Below are positions 1 through 9,185 of a stretch of DNA of 64,000 bases, piece by piece (the stretch's first letter is position 1; every line of letters starts with the position of its first letter). Under the pieces are notes generated by a model. It did no database searches and was not told where the DNA came from. It saw only the letters and a list, made by a program, of their open reading frames with translations. This stretch comes from Aestuariispira insulae (lineage in GTDB: Bacteria; Pseudomonadota; Alphaproteobacteria; UBA8366; Aestuariispiraceae). The DNA lies in the NCBI RefSeq assembly GCF_003385955.1, contig NZ_QRDW01000003.1, forward strand, positions 366,153 through 430,152, written 5' to 3'. The translations under genes were made by a program, and so were the position numbers.

Positions 1-855
1 CTCGGTGGTCATGAAACTCAGCCATTTGTCGTTATGAGAGATGGATTTATCCGTGTGGCTGAGATCGGCAATGGCGGCGGCACCGGCGATCTGTGCCGGC
101 ACACCCACATTGAACGGGCCGCGTGTGCGGTTCAAAAGCTCGGTGATTTTCGGCGGCGCATAGACCCAGCCCAGGCGCAGGGCGGCCAGGCCAAAGATTT
201 TTGAAAAAGTCCGGGTCATGACGACATTCTGGTATTTATCCACCAGTTCAACACCGTCGTTATAGTCATTCTTGCAGACATATTCCGAATAGGCGGCATC
301 TATCACCAACAGCACATTGTCCGGCAACCCTTCCACCAGGCGCTTCAATTCTGCGGACGGGATATAGGAGCCCGTCGGGTTATTCGGGTTGGCGACAAAG
401 ACGATCTTGGTTTTATCGGTGACCGCCGCCAGCAGGGCATCCACATCGGTGGTCAGGTTGCTTTCCGGTGCCTTGACCGGGGTCGCGCCCACCTGGAGGG
501 CGTTGATCGGATACATCAGGAAACCATGCTCGGAATAGAGCACTTCATCGCCGGGGCCAGCGAAAATGCGGGTCAGCATGGTGATGATTTCATCGGAACC
601 GGCGCCGCAGGTGATCTGGTCCGGATTGAGGCCGAACCGCTTGCCGATTGCCGCCCTCAAATCAACCGCGCCGCCTTCCGGATAACGGAACAGTGCGTCG
701 GCGGCACCATGATAGGCATCAATGGCCGCCTGTCCCGGACCCAGCGGGTTTTCATTGGCCGACAGGATTGCGGGTTCCGCAACGCCTTCCACATGGTGGC
801 TGCCGGGGATATAGAGCGGGGCTTTTTCGATGCCTGGTCGCGGCACGAGGGGCAT
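1..855 (-). CDS. hisC: Histidinol-phosphate aminotransferase, 3' end cut by window edge
   Basis: PLP-dependent fold-type I aminotransferase of histidine biosynthesis, converting imidazole-acetol phosphate and glutamate to histidinol phosphate; alphaproteobacterial enzymes of this type can also act on aromatic amino acids. The reading frame opens at an ATG (855) and stays open to base 1, giving 285 residues of a family usually near 360. Visible landmarks are SANENPLGP near residue 30, FVANPNNPTG in the middle, and the PLP-lysine segment TRTFSKIFGLAALRLG close to the window edge. It follows the chorismate mutase gene on the same strand with a 48-base gap, which suggests one aromatic/histidine operon. 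The true C-terminus lies outside the window. Confidence 0.93.
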   Translation of the reverse strand, partial: MPLVPRPGIEKAPLYIPGSHHVEGVAEPAILSANENPLGPGQAAIDAYHGAADALFRYPEGGAVDLRAAIGKRFGLNPDQITCGAGSDEIITMLTRIFAGPGDEVLYSEHGFLMYPINALQVGATPVKAPESNLTTDVDALLAAVTDKTKIVFVANPNNPTGSYIPSAELKRLVEGLPDNVLLVIDAAYSEYVCKNDYNDGVELVDKYQNVVMTRTFSKIFGLAALRLGWVYAPPKITELLNRTRGPFNVGVPAQIAGAAAIADLSHTDKSISHNDKWLSFMTTE

Positions 856-903
856 GGGTCTTACTCCGAAAAGATACGCTTGGGACGGTGGCTGTCAGTA
901 AGA

Positions 904-1764
904 TTACTTCTTATACATCTTGCGGAAATCCTGGGACCGGATCACATCGGCATAATGGCCGATGATGTGGGTGCGCTGAATGGAATCGCGCACTTCCAGC
1001 ATTTCCAGGCGCGGGTCATCTGCCTCCAGATATTCATCCAGCTCCACCAGGTTCATCCAGCCTTCCACATCGGCGGATGTCGTATAAACCGCGTTCAGTT
1101 TGGCGGCTTTGAGGATCTTTTCCAGGCCCGCATGGCTCATTTGATCCGTGCTTTCGATCACCAGCAAGGTGCGGTCCCGCCCGGTCGGCTGGAGGGGGAT
1201 CGAGGCAACGGCGAGGGCTTCCATCGGCGTGCCCCGGACATTGCCGACCCCGGCAAATGGCAGGCGTGAAATAACCTTGGGCGCGTTGGCTACCGCCAAA
1301 GCGGTCCACCAGGGATACATGTTTTTCACCGTCGGCAGGGGCAGCACAGCTACACCGGCCCGGCCCTCAAAAACCTGGGCCAGGGCTTCGCGTGTGCTGG
1401 GAAAGGCCGTGATCGGCGTTTGGGCGCCGAACTGGTCGCGCGCCAGATCCCACATGCTCTGATGATCGTCATCCACATAAACGGCGATGGAATATTGGTT
1501 CTGGATCTGGGTGAAGGCGGCGATCATTTCCTGCCAGATCCGGGCCAGAGCTTCGAACGGGAAGGGATCGCGATGATGGGCGGCCAGACGGCGCAGCATG
1601 GCTGCTTCGCGCGCCGGGCGGATCGGCAGATCGTTCCTTTCGGCAATTCCCTTGGCCGCAGCCACATGCTGGACCACGTCGGCCCGCTTCATGATCAATT
1701 CATGAATGGCGTCGTCAATCTCATCAATTTCGCGGCGCAGATCGTCCAGAGACCTGTTGGACAT
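904..1764 (-). CDS. Chorismate mutase (AroQ type) with a C-terminal domain of unknown role
   Basis: 286 residues. The first ~90 are a typical all-helical AroQ chorismate mutase: LDDLRREIDEIDDAIHELI, then KRADVVQHVAAAKG, and the R-P-A-R-E-A block that contributes active-site residues. It should convert chorismate to prephenate for Phe/Tyr synthesis. The remaining ~190 residues (from about IAVYVDD) are not needed for a stand-alone mutase. They are only loosely reminiscent of a prephenate dehydratase-like fold and lack a recognisable ACT motif, so their role is unassigned. ATG at 1764 is preceded by AGGGGG. It is the first gene of a probable operon with hisC. Confidence 0.88.
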   Translation of the reverse strand: MSNRSLDDLRREIDEIDDAIHELIMKRADVVQHVAAAKGIAERNDLPIRPAREAAMLRRLAAHHRDPFPFEALARIWQEMIAAFTQIQNQYSIAVYVDDDHQSMWDLARDQFGAQTPITAFPSTREALAQVFEGRAGVAVLPLPTVKNMYPWWTALAVANAPKVISRLPFAGVGNVRGTPMEALAVASIPLQPTGRDRTLLVIESTDQMSHAGLEKILKAAKLNAVYTTSADVEGWMNLVELDEYLEADDPRLEMLEVRDSIQRTHIIGHYADVIRSQDFRKMYKK

Positions 1765-1912
1765 CGCGATGCCCCCTAACGTAATAAACTCCCAGAAGGA
1801 CTTTGGTAGCGCCAGATTGCTTGGAAATCAAAGAAAAAGAAGGATGGGCGGCTGTCTCATCCCGGCCAAGCTGTTTATAATCCGGGTCACAGATGAAAGT
1901 GATTATGGTGCC

Positions 1913-2779
1913 GTGATCGTTTCCGCCAGCTACCGTACCGATATTCCGGCCTTTTATGCGCCCTGGTTTCTAAACCGCCTTCGGGCGTGTGAAGTCTTTG
2001 TCAAAAACCCCTATGGCGGCCGGGATTACCGGGTTTCCCTTGCTCCCGATGACGTGGATGGTGTTGTCTTCTGGACCAGGAATATGGCACCTTTGATGGC
2101 GGAGCTGGATCTTGTGCGCGAGGTGGCACCTTTCATTGTTCAATTCACCATGACCAACTATCCAAGAGCCCTGGAAACCAGCGTGATCGCAGCAGACCGG
2201 GCGATTGCGGATATGAGGGCGCTTGCCGGTCGGTTTGGCGCTCGGTCGGTGGTCTGGCGTTATGATCCGGTGGTGGTCACCGATCTGACCCCGCCGGAAT
2301 GGCATCTGGAAAATTTCGCAGGTCTTGCCGCCCGGATGGAAGGGGTGACGGACGAGGTGGTGCTGTCCTTTGTGCATCTTTATAGCAAAACAAAGCGCAA
2401 TATGGATCAGGCCGCGCGTTCCGGCGGGTTTGGCTGGCGGGATCCGGAGGTGGCGGAGAAACGATCATTGCTGGCAAAACTGGCTGGGATTGCCAAAAGG
2501 CACGGCATGGCGGCAACTCTCTGCTCCCAACCGGATCTATTGGCGGACGGTATGACGGGTGCTGCCTGCATTGACGCCAACCGCTTGGCGGATCTGGGCG
2601 GGCAATCGTTCAAATCCCGGCAAAAGGGCAATCGTGCAGGCTGTCTTTGCGCGGAAAGTCGGGATATCGGTCGCTATGACAGCTGCCCCCATGGTTGCGC
2701 CTATTGTTATGCCACCAGGAACCGGGCGACGGCCAAAAAAAGCTATGCCGGTCACAATGAAGACATAATCTGTTTGTAG
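1913..2779 (+). CDS. DUF1848 family protein with C-terminal cysteine cluster
   Basis: About 288 residues from the GTG at 1913. The sequence begins VIVSASYRTDIPAFY, which matches where DUF1848 proteins normally start; an in-frame ATG at 1844 would add 23 residues that do not look conserved. The C-terminus carries C-x7-IGRYDSCPHGCAYCYA. The closely spaced CxxxCxYC cysteines recall the Fe-S cluster loop of radical SAM enzymes, but at the wrong end of the protein. The family is conserved and uncharacterised. A perfect TATAAT at 1876-1881 lies between the two candidate starts and favours the downstream one, although no good -35 box is visible. No functional partner is apparent nearby. Confidence 0.82.
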   Translation: MIVSASYRTDIPAFYAPWFLNRLRACEVFVKNPYGGRDYRVSLAPDDVDGVVFWTRNMAPLMAELDLVREVAPFIVQFTMTNYPRALETSVIAADRAIADMRALAGRFGARSVVWRYDPVVVTDLTPPEWHLENFAGLAARMEGVTDEVVLSFVHLYSKTKRNMDQAARSGGFGWRDPEVAEKRSLLAKLAGIAKRHGMAATLCSQPDLLADGMTGAACIDANRLADLGGQSFKSRQKGNRAGCLCAESRDIGRYDSCPHGCAYCYATRNRATAKKSYAGHNEDIICL

Positions 2780-2863
2780 CAGGCAGTAGAAAGCGCTCAA
2801 ATCTTTCTATAAACTGATTTGTGCAGGAGTGGCAGAAGCCCATAGCAAAAAGGAAGTATTTTT

Positions 2864-3049
2864 ATGATCCGGATCTTGATGATGCTCACACTCGCAGCCT
2901 TTACCGCAGGATCCCTGTCGGCCTGCCAGGTTTCCGCCAAAGGCAAGGAAGGCGCTGTCACCGTTGAAACCGGTGATGTGGATGATGACGGGGCGAAGAA
3001 AGACGGTAAATTCTGTCCGCCGGGTCAGGCCAAAAAAGGCACCTGCTGA
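2864..3049 (+). CDS. Small lipoprotein, unknown function
   Basis: 61 residues, with AGGAAG 9 bases before the ATG. A short N-terminal hydrophobic signal (MIRILMMLTLAAFTAGSLSAC) ends in a lipobox (LSAC), so Cys21 is predicted to be lipidated. The mature part is tiny, charged and acidic in the middle (GDVDDDGAKKDG), and ends CPPGQAKKGTC, leaving two more cysteines. No family is recognised. It sits 81 bases before the terC-like gene on the same strand and may be cotranscribed with it. Confidence 0.72.
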   Translation: MIRILMMLTLAAFTAGSLSACQVSAKGKEGAVTVETGDVDDDGAKKDGKFCPPGQAKKGTC

Positions 3050-3130
3050 TAGGGAATACTCGACGGTTTGTGTCAAGGCTGGCATCATCTGCGGGAACCT
3101 GATCCATAGAATGTCAATCCAGGAAAAGAA

Positions 3131-3883
3131 ATGGACTATATTCTCGCGCTTGCCACAGATCCGGCTGCCTGGGTAGCGTTTGCCACCCTCGCCACCATGG
3201 AGATTGTGCTTGGCATCGACAATCTTCTCTTCATTTCAATTTTGACGAATAAACTACCCGAGGAACAGCGCTCGAAAGCGAGAAAACTTGGTATCGGCGC
3301 GGCCCTAATCCTGCGACTTGGCCTTCTGGGAACGGTGGCCGTTATCGTGCAGCTGACTGAACCGGTTCTCACCGCGTTTGGGCAAGGCTTTTCCTGGCGA
3401 GATATTATCCTGATTGCGGGCGGATTATTCCTGGTCTGGAAAGCGACCAAGGAAATTCATCATCGTGTGGATCCAGATACGGAAATGGAAGGGGCAGGCG
3501 CGTCTGCGGTGACTGCCACCATGACAGCGGTGATCGGTCAGATTTTGGTTTTGGATTTGGTCTTTTCTATCGACAGCATTATTACTGCGGTCGGGATGAC
3601 TGACCATATTCCGATCATGGTTGGGGCGGTGGTGCTGGCAGTGACAGTGATGTTGATCGCGGCTGATCCGTTGGCGAAATTCATTGAAGGCAATCCGACC
3701 ATCATCATGCTGGCCCTTGGCTTTTTGATGCTGATCGGTACCACATTGATTGCGGATGGTTTTGGGGTTCATGTGCCGAAAGGTTATATCTATGCGGCCA
3801 TGGCCTTTTCAGCCCTGATTGAAGCATTGAATATGTGGTCGCGGCATTCCAGGCGAAAACGTGCCCGCGACACCGGCGCGTGA
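3131..3883 (+). CDS. TerC family integral membrane protein
   Basis: 250 residues with about seven hydrophobic segments and the two TerC hallmark acidic motifs inside membrane segments: [14 protein letters not shown] near residue 20 and [15 protein letters not shown] near residue 138. The family has been linked to tellurite resistance and more generally to metal (Mn/Ca) efflux during membrane protein metallation; substrate specificity cannot be read here. AGGAAAAG precedes the ATG. A stem-loop with A/T-rich flanks follows 30 bases after the stop. This is the short single-domain form with no CBS or CorC domain. Confidence 0.9.
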   Translation: MDYILALATDPAAWVAFATLATMEIVLGIDNLLFISILTNKLPEEQRSKARKLGIGAALILRLGLLGTVAVIVQLTEPVLTAFGQGFSWRDIILIAGGLFLVWKATKEIHHRVDPDTEMEGAGASAVTATMTAVIGQILVLDLVFSIDSIITAVGMTDHIPIMVGAVVLAVTVMLIAADPLAKFIEGNPTIIMLALGFLMLIGTTLIADGFGVHVPKGYIYAAMAFSALIEALNMWSRHSRRKRARDTGA

Positions 3884-3911
3884 TAAGACTAAAAGGCTGT
3901 TAGGTAATCAC

Positions 3912-3940
3912 AAAAGGCCGGGCATCGCCCCGGCCATTTT
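3912..3940. terminator. Bidirectional terminator between terC-like and flgC-like genes
   Basis: Stem GGCCGGG (3916-3922) pairs with CCCGGCC (3929-3935), flanked by AAAA on the left and ATTTT on the right. It lies between two convergent genes, so it can serve both. Confidence 0.75.
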
Positions 3941-3964
3941 AGACTGGATTTGACTGGAGCTAGC

Positions 3965-4363
3965 TCAGGATTTTATATCCAGGACCTCTTCTTCCAGCTC
4001 AGCCGCGGCCTCCAAAACCTTGGCATTGGCCTTGTAGCTGTTTTCCGCAGTAATCAAATTGACCAGTTCTTCGCCCAAATCCACATTGGGGGCTTCCACC
4101 AGGCCTTCATCATTGGCCAGCGGCGAATTGGGGTCATAGGCCAGAAAACTCTTCGGATCGCGGGAAACGAAGGACGCAGAGGTGCCGCCCTGTTCCTGGG
4201 AGGTTTGGACCACATCCACTGCCTGATACACACCATTTTCATCCACCGAGGTTCCAACCTCACCCACCGTGCGGTGATTGGCGATGTTGCTGGCGGTGGC
4301 TTCAACCCGTTTTGACGAGGCTTTCAGCCCGGAAACGGCAATGTTCAAGGCATCAATGGCCAT
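3965..4363 (-). CDS. Orphan flagellar basal-body rod protein (FlgC-like)
   Basis: 132 residues. The N-terminus (ALNIAVSGLKASSKRVEATASNIAN) is the conserved rod/hook helix with the SNIAN motif. The C-terminus (LVNLITAENSYKANAKVLEAA) is the matching second helix that forms the coiled-coil core of rod proteins. Length is close to FlgC (about 135). It is a stand-alone gene with no flagellar neighbours, which is unusual because flgC normally sits in flgBC-fliE. It may be a paralogue of FlgC, and its role in the flagellum is not shown by the sequence. AAGGACC precedes the ATG. Confidence 0.82.
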   Translation of the reverse strand: MAIDALNIAVSGLKASSKRVEATASNIANHRTVGEVGTSVDENGVYQAVDVVQTSQEQGGTSASFVSRDPKSFLAYDPNSPLANDEGLVEAPNVDLGEELVNLITAENSYKANAKVLEAAAELEEEVLDIKS

Positions 4364-4576
4364 GATTACGGTCCTTCGGTTTTCTAACCTTTGGGTCTCA
4401 ACTGTTAACTACACTAGCAGATCAAAGGCCTTCTGTCCGTGATCATCGTCACGGATTTTATCTAAATTTACCGGCTTTCCAGGCTATGATGCACGTTAAC
4501 CAAGCTTTATCAGCTGATTGGGTATAAACGGCTTGGTGGGTATCTTCGATACATCCGCTCTGTTTGAGAGGCTCTA

Positions 4577-5344
4577 TTGCGTCCGTTTTTTTCGCTACTT
4601 ACCTTGATGTTTACAGTTTTGATCGGCCTGTCAGCCGATCGTCCGGCTCGGGCGGAGCCGTTGCGCCTGGCGGTCGTGGAATGGGGCGGCCTGACCTACA
4701 AGGACAACAATGGGCAATATACCGGACCGTGGTTCGACATCATGACCCGGATAGTGGCGTCACTGGGGCAGGATACCGAATTGCTGGTCCTGCCATTGCC
4801 CAGGATATTTCGCAGACTGGATATAGGTGAGACGGATCTCACCCTGTTCACCACCAATCTGGGTCAGAAATTCCTGGATATGGGCAATGGGCACGAACCC
4901 TATCACCGGGTGGTATTGGTGCATCAGGAGACGGGTATTGTAATTGTCGGTCGGAAAGAGAGCCAATTCACCGGCTATGCGGATCTAAACGGCCACCGGG
5001 CGGCCATCGGCATCGGCGGCTGCTGCTTTGCCGGTTTTTCGGACAATCCAAAAATCGAAAAGCTACAGGTGCCCGACAATGTGATCTTGAAAATGGTCAC
5101 TGCGGGCCGGGTGGAAGCCGGGATATTGCTGGATCTCGACTATAATTTCTATGTAACCCATGCGGGTTTTAATGCCGCCGATTACAGCCCGCCCGTGGTC
5201 GCCACGCCCCTGGAGGCCTGGATCCATAAAACAAAGCATTTCAAGGACAATGCGGCCCTGAAAAGGGTCACCGAAACGGTGAACAGGCTTCGAACGCAAG
5301 GGGTGTTTGACCGGATCCTGGCCCGTTATCGCCCGCAGAGCTGA
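4577..5344 (+). CDS. Periplasmic solute-binding protein, family 3-like
   Basis: 255 residues from a TTG start preceded by GAGAGG. It has a signal peptide ending near RPARAEP and mature sequence LRLAVVEWGGLTYKDNNGQYTGPWFDIM, the usual opening of amino-acid-type binding proteins (SBP_bac_3). No ABC permease or ATPase lies nearby. Orphan members of this group often serve as sensors or have unknown ligands. Its stop is only 4 bases from the convergent cobN stop. A similar orphan protein is encoded at 29243-30055. Confidence 0.82.
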   Translation: MRPFFSLLTLMFTVLIGLSADRPARAEPLRLAVVEWGGLTYKDNNGQYTGPWFDIMTRIVASLGQDTELLVLPLPRIFRRLDIGETDLTLFTTNLGQKFLDMGNGHEPYHRVVLVHQETGIVIVGRKESQFTGYADLNGHRAAIGIGGCCFAGFSDNPKIEKLQVPDNVILKMVTAGRVEAGILLDLDYNFYVTHAGFNAADYSPPVVATPLEAWIHKTKHFKDNAALKRVTETVNRLRTQGVFDRILARYRPQS

Positions 5345-5348
5345 GCAG

Positions 5349-8300
5349 TCAGCTCTCGGAGTTACCCGACCATTCCCCCAGCAAATCAAACGCCTGGTTA
5401 TGTTTGGTTGACCACAGACCCCGGTCGAGCGCCTCGCGCAGCCGATCGGCGATGTCTTTAAGCGCGTCCGGATTATGTTTTTCCAGGAAATCGCGCACCT
5501 GGTCATCGGCGAGATAAGCTTCATAAACCGCATCGAAATGATGGTCGCCGACGCATTTGGCGGTGGCGGCAAAGGCAAAGAGATAATCCACCGTAGCGGC
5601 CATCTCGAAGGCACCCTTGTAACCATGGCGCATTACGCCATCGATCCATTTGGGATTGACCACGCGGGCGCGCACCACCCGGCCGATTTCCTCTTCCAGC
5701 GTCCGGATCTGCGGGCTTTCCGGCCGGGAATGATCATTGTGGTAAACGGTGGGCTGGTCGCCCGAAAGCATGCGGATAGCCGCCGTCATGCCGCCTTCGA
5801 ACTGGTAATAATCGTCCGAATCCAGCAAGTCATGTTCGCGGTTATCCTGGTTGTGCAGGACCGCTTCCACAGTGGAAAGCCTGCGTTCGAACAGGCCGTG
5901 CGCGGCCTCCCCCGTGGCCCCTGCGCCATAGGCGTAGCCGCCCCAGGCCACATAGGCCTTGGCCAGGTCGTCTTCGCTTTCCCAGCCTTTTTCATCAATC
6001 AATGCCTGCAGTCCCGCACCATAGGCGCCGGGCTTGGAGCCGAAAATACGCGCACCCGCCCGCTTTTCCGCATCCTCTGCAGCTATGCCGCCATTGATCA
6101 GCTCTTCCTTTTCCCGCTTCCAGCTGGCGGCTAGTGGATTGTCGGCTTCCGCTTCATCCAGTTTGGAAACCGCGCGTGCCGCACTGTCGACCAGATCGAT
6201 CAGGCCGGGGAAGGCATCACGGAAAAAGCCGGAGATGCGCAGGGTCACATCGACCCGGGGTCGGTCCAGGATATCAACGGGCAGGATCTCGAACCCGGTC
6301 ACCCGTCGGCTGGCCGGGTCCCAGGTCGGCTGGACGCCCATCAGGGCCAGCGCCTGGGCGATATCATCGCCGCCGGTGCGCATGTTGGAGGTTCCCCAGG
6401 CGCTCAACGCCACCCGTTTGGGATAGGAACCATGTTCCTGGGCATGGCGCTCGACCAACAACTGCGCCGATTTCCAGCCCAGTTTCCAGGCGGCGGGGGT
6501 GGGCACGGTCCTTGTGTCCACCGAATAGAAGTTGCGCCCGGTGGGCAGGACATCCGGGCGGCCCCGTGTGGGTGCGCCAGAGGTGCCGGGCTGGACATAA
6601 CGGCCGTCCAGACCGGTCAGGATACCGTCAATCTCCGCCGTGCCGCAGGCTTCCACGGTGGGGCGCAGATGGTACCGGATCTTTTCCAAAACAGCGGCGG
6701 AATGTGCGCCGGGTGCGGCTTGTTTGTCCTGGACCAATGCCAGCGCCAGCGCCTCCAGCCGTTCCACCACATCGCCTTTGGTGCGCCAGGGGGCCTCGAC
6801 TAGATCCAAAGCAGCTGGTTTTGGACCGTGCCAGGCGTCCCCCATCTGGCAATCCAACGGGTCGAAATCATCCCCCAGCGCCAGATCCTTGGCCAAAGCC
6901 CGGTGCAGGGAGGCATCTGCGCCTTCGCCGGTATCGCGCGGGACGCGGGCCAGCGCCACCAGCAGATTATCCAGCAATTCCCCGTCCGGGGAGGCCCCGA
7001 AGATATGCAGCCCGTCGCGGATCTGCAGCTCTTTTAGTTCACAGAGATAGTTATCCAGCTGGGCCAGGGCATCTTCGTCACTGGCGTTTTTCTCAATGCC
7101 GCAATCCTTGTCCAGCCCGATAGAGCGGGTCAGGTCCAGGATTTCGCGCTTGAGTATCTTGAGGCGGCGCGGATCGACACCGGCGGCCTCGAAATATTCA
7201 TCCACCAATTGTTCCAGGTCTTTGAGCGGGCCATAGCTTTCCGCCCGGGTCAGCGGCGGGGTCAAATGATCGATGATCACCGCCTGCGCTCTGCGTTTGG
7301 CCTGGGTGCCTTCGCCCGGATCATTGACAATAAAGGGATAGAGATGGGGCAGCGGACCAAAGACCGCTTCGGGGAAGCATTCTTCAGACAAGGCCACCGA
7401 TTTGCCCGGCAGCCATTCCATATTGCCATGTTTGCCCATATGGATAATGGCGTTGGCGTTGAACCGGTTACGCATCCAGGCATAGAAGGCCAAATAGCCA
7501 TGGGGCGGCACAAGATCGGGGCTGTGATAGGTCTCGACCGGGTTGATGTTATACCCCCTTGCGGGCTGCAGGCCGATTGCCACATTGCCGAGCCGGAAGA
7601 CGGAGAGCGCAAAGACACTGCTATCCGCCATGAAGAAGGGATCTTGCTCGGGCGCTCCCCATTTTTCCGTAATCTGGTCGCGTACAGCCTGCGGCAGATT
7701 GTCAAAGAAGGCCTGATAGTCGGCAAGATCCAGGGTCTCGCGGATTTCGCGGCCCTCAAATTCCGCATTGGTTGGTCCTGCCGCGAGGTGGTTGATCAAG
7801 GCGTCACTGTCGGCAAAGGGGATATCAACCATATAGCCCTGTTTTTTCAGCGCATGGAGCACATTCATAGCGCCTGCCGGGGTATCGAGGCCAACGCCGT
7901 TGCCAAGCCGGGCGTCGCGGTTCGGGTAATTGGCGAAAACCAGGGCCACCTTTCGTTCGGCCGCTTTCAAATTCCGCAGTTTTAGCCAGTTGGCGGCCAG
8001 ATCGGCGACAAAGGCGCAGCGGTCCTCGACCGGTTGATACTCCACCAGATCCGCCTGGATGTTTTCGTCCCGCTGGGCCAGGCCTTTGAAGGAAACCGCA
8101 CGGGACAGGATGCGCCCATCCACTTCCGGCAGGGCAACATTCATGGCGATGTCGCGGGCGGAGAGCCCGTTGGTGTTTTCGTGCCACAAATCCTCGTTGC
8201 CGCCGGAAAAGACCATCTGGAACACGGGACAGTCCAAGCTGTCGAACGGGGTTTGGGATTTTTCCGCACCGGGGGTCGAGATGGCAAAGCTGGTGGCGTT

Positions 8301-9092
8301 CAGGATGGCACCGGTTCCGGCTTCCTGCAGCAATTCCTCAACCGTGGCGGCGACCACCGGGTCCTTGAGGCTTGCGGCATAAAGCGGCAGGGCGTTGACC
8401 CCGGCCTTGTCCAGTGCCTCGATCATGGCATCCAGCACGCGGGTATTGGCGGCCTGGTAGAGCGCGCGATAGAAGGTGATGGCGGCCACCGGGCGGCCTG
8501 CGACCCAGGGCAGGTCGCTGATCTGTGGCTGGGTCAGGCCCGGCCAATAGATCCCGGCCCGAAGCAACGGGGCCGGTTCCAGCCAGTCTGTCTCACGGCC
8601 GATCAATGTGCCGGCATATTTCAGGAAATTGATTGCGTTATCCACACCACCCTGCACGCAATATTGCCACAGGCGGTAACTGGCATCCTGGGCGAGCGAG
8701 GAAAGCCCTGCCAGTTCTGCGTCGGGCTGGTCATCGCCGGGAATCCAGGTGAGCGGGATTTTCTTCTTACGGCAGAGCGCGGTGATCTGCTCGACACCAT
8801 ATTCCCAGTAGGAGCGACCCCCCAAAAGGCGGCCGACCACCAGTTTGGCATTGGCTATAATCTCTTCCGCATATAGATCGACGGAATAATTATGGCCCAA
8901 ATGCAGAAGGTTTGCGACACGCACGCTGGGTGCATCCGGATTGTCTTTCAGGATCTGCGCCTGAGCGGCGGCCAGACAGGCAATCTCGGTATCCGCTGCC
9001 GTCAGGATGACAATATCGCCCGGAGTCTGTCCCAGGTCGATCGCTTCCGATCCGTCGTCCACCGCGCCCGGTGTCGCTGCCAGCAGATGCAT
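5349..9092 (-). CDS. cobN: Cobaltochelatase large subunit CobN
   Basis: About 1,247 residues, the normal size for the ATP-dependent cobaltochelatase subunit that inserts Co2+ into hydrogenobyrinic acid a,c-diamide in the aerobic cobalamin pathway, in complex with CobS and CobT. Conserved stretches include YSVDLYAEEIIANAKLVVGR, RLGNGVGLDTPAG, IIHMGKHGNMEWLPGK and the C-terminal GYKGAFEMAATVDYLFAF, all shared with CobN/BchH chelatases. The ATG at 9092 (MHLLAAT, the usual CobN beginning) has AGG spacing, whereas the ATG 18 bases upstream lacks a ribosome site. No other cobalamin gene is in the window. The fab terminator lies just upstream, so it probably has its own promoter. Confidence 0.95.
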   Translation of the reverse strand: MHLLAATPGAVDDGSEAIDLGQTPGDIVILTAADTEIACLAAAQAQILKDNPDAPSVRVANLLHLGHNYSVDLYAEEIIANAKLVVGRLLGGRSYWEYGVEQITALCRKKKIPLTWIPGDDQPDAELAGLSSLAQDASYRLWQYCVQGGVDNAINFLKYAGTLIGRETDWLEPAPLLRAGIYWPGLTQPQISDLPWVAGRPVAAITFYRALYQAANTRVLDAMIEALDKAGVNALPLYAASLKDPVVAATVEELLQEAGTGAILNATSFAISTPGAEKSQTPFDSLDCPVFQMVFSGGNEDLWHENTNGLSARDIAMNVALPEVDGRILSRAVSFKGLAQRDENIQADLVEYQPVEDRCAFVADLAANWLKLRNLKAAERKVALVFANYPNRDARLGNGVGLDTPAGAMNVLHALKKQGYMVDIPFADSDALINHLAAGPTNAEFEGREIRETLDLADYQAFFDNLPQAVRDQITEKWGAPEQDPFFMADSSVFALSVFRLGNVAIGLQPARGYNINPVETYHSPDLVPPHGYLAFYAWMRNRFNANAIIHMGKHGNMEWLPGKSVALSEECFPEAVFGPLPHLYPFIVNDPGEGTQAKRRAQAVIIDHLTPPLTRAESYGPLKDLEQLVDEYFEAAGVDPRRLKILKREILDLTRSIGLDKDCGIEKNASDEDALAQLDNYLCELKELQIRDGLHIFGASPDGELLDNLLVALARVPRDTGEGADASLHRALAKDLALGDDFDPLDCQMGDAWHGPKPAALDLVEAPWRTKGDVVERLEALALALVQDKQAAPGAHSAAVLEKIRYHLRPTVEACGTAEIDGILTGLDGRYVQPGTSGAPTRGRPDVLPTGRNFYSVDTRTVPTPAAWKLGWKSAQLLVERHAQEHGSYPKRVALSAWGTSNMRTGGDDIAQALALMGVQPTWDPASRRVTGFEILPVDILDRPRVDVTLRISGFFRDAFPGLIDLVDSAARAVSKLDEAEADNPLAASWKREKEELINGGIAAEDAEKRAGARIFGSKPGAYGAGLQALIDEKGWESEDDLAKAYVAWGGYAYGAGATGEAAHGLFERRLSTVEAVLHNQDNREHDLLDSDDYYQFEGGMTAAIRMLSGDQPTVYHNDHSRPESPQIRTLEEEIGRVVRARVVNPKWIDGVMRHGYKGAFEMAATVDYLFAFAATAKCVGDHHFDAVYEAYLADDQVRDFLEKHNPDALKDIADRLREALDRGLWSTKHNQAFDLLGEWSGNSES

Positions 9093-9126
9093 AGGCCTAT
9101 TCCCTGTCATTAAAACGGGCGCAAAG

Positions 9127-9165
9127 AAAAACGGGCCCGCTGTATCTCATACTGCGGACCCGTTT
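9127..9165 (-). terminator. Rho-independent terminator of the fab operon
   Basis: A 17-bp stem with two mismatches (9129-9145 against 9149-9165, 3-base loop). Read on the minus strand it is followed by TTTTTC. It lies 20 bases after the fabI stop. Confidence 0.88.
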
Positions 9166-9185
9166 GCCTGTTTATAAACCCGGCG

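Noticed and set aside
526..1269. 247-residue plus-strand frame across hisC and chorismate mutase
   Set aside because: It crosses two real genes on the other strand and lacks a ribosome site and motifs.
5349..9092. Magnesium chelatase BchH as an alternative to CobN
   Set aside because: Length and the MHLL-type start match CobN better, and no photosynthesis gene is present; the two families are related, so this rests on overall resemblance.
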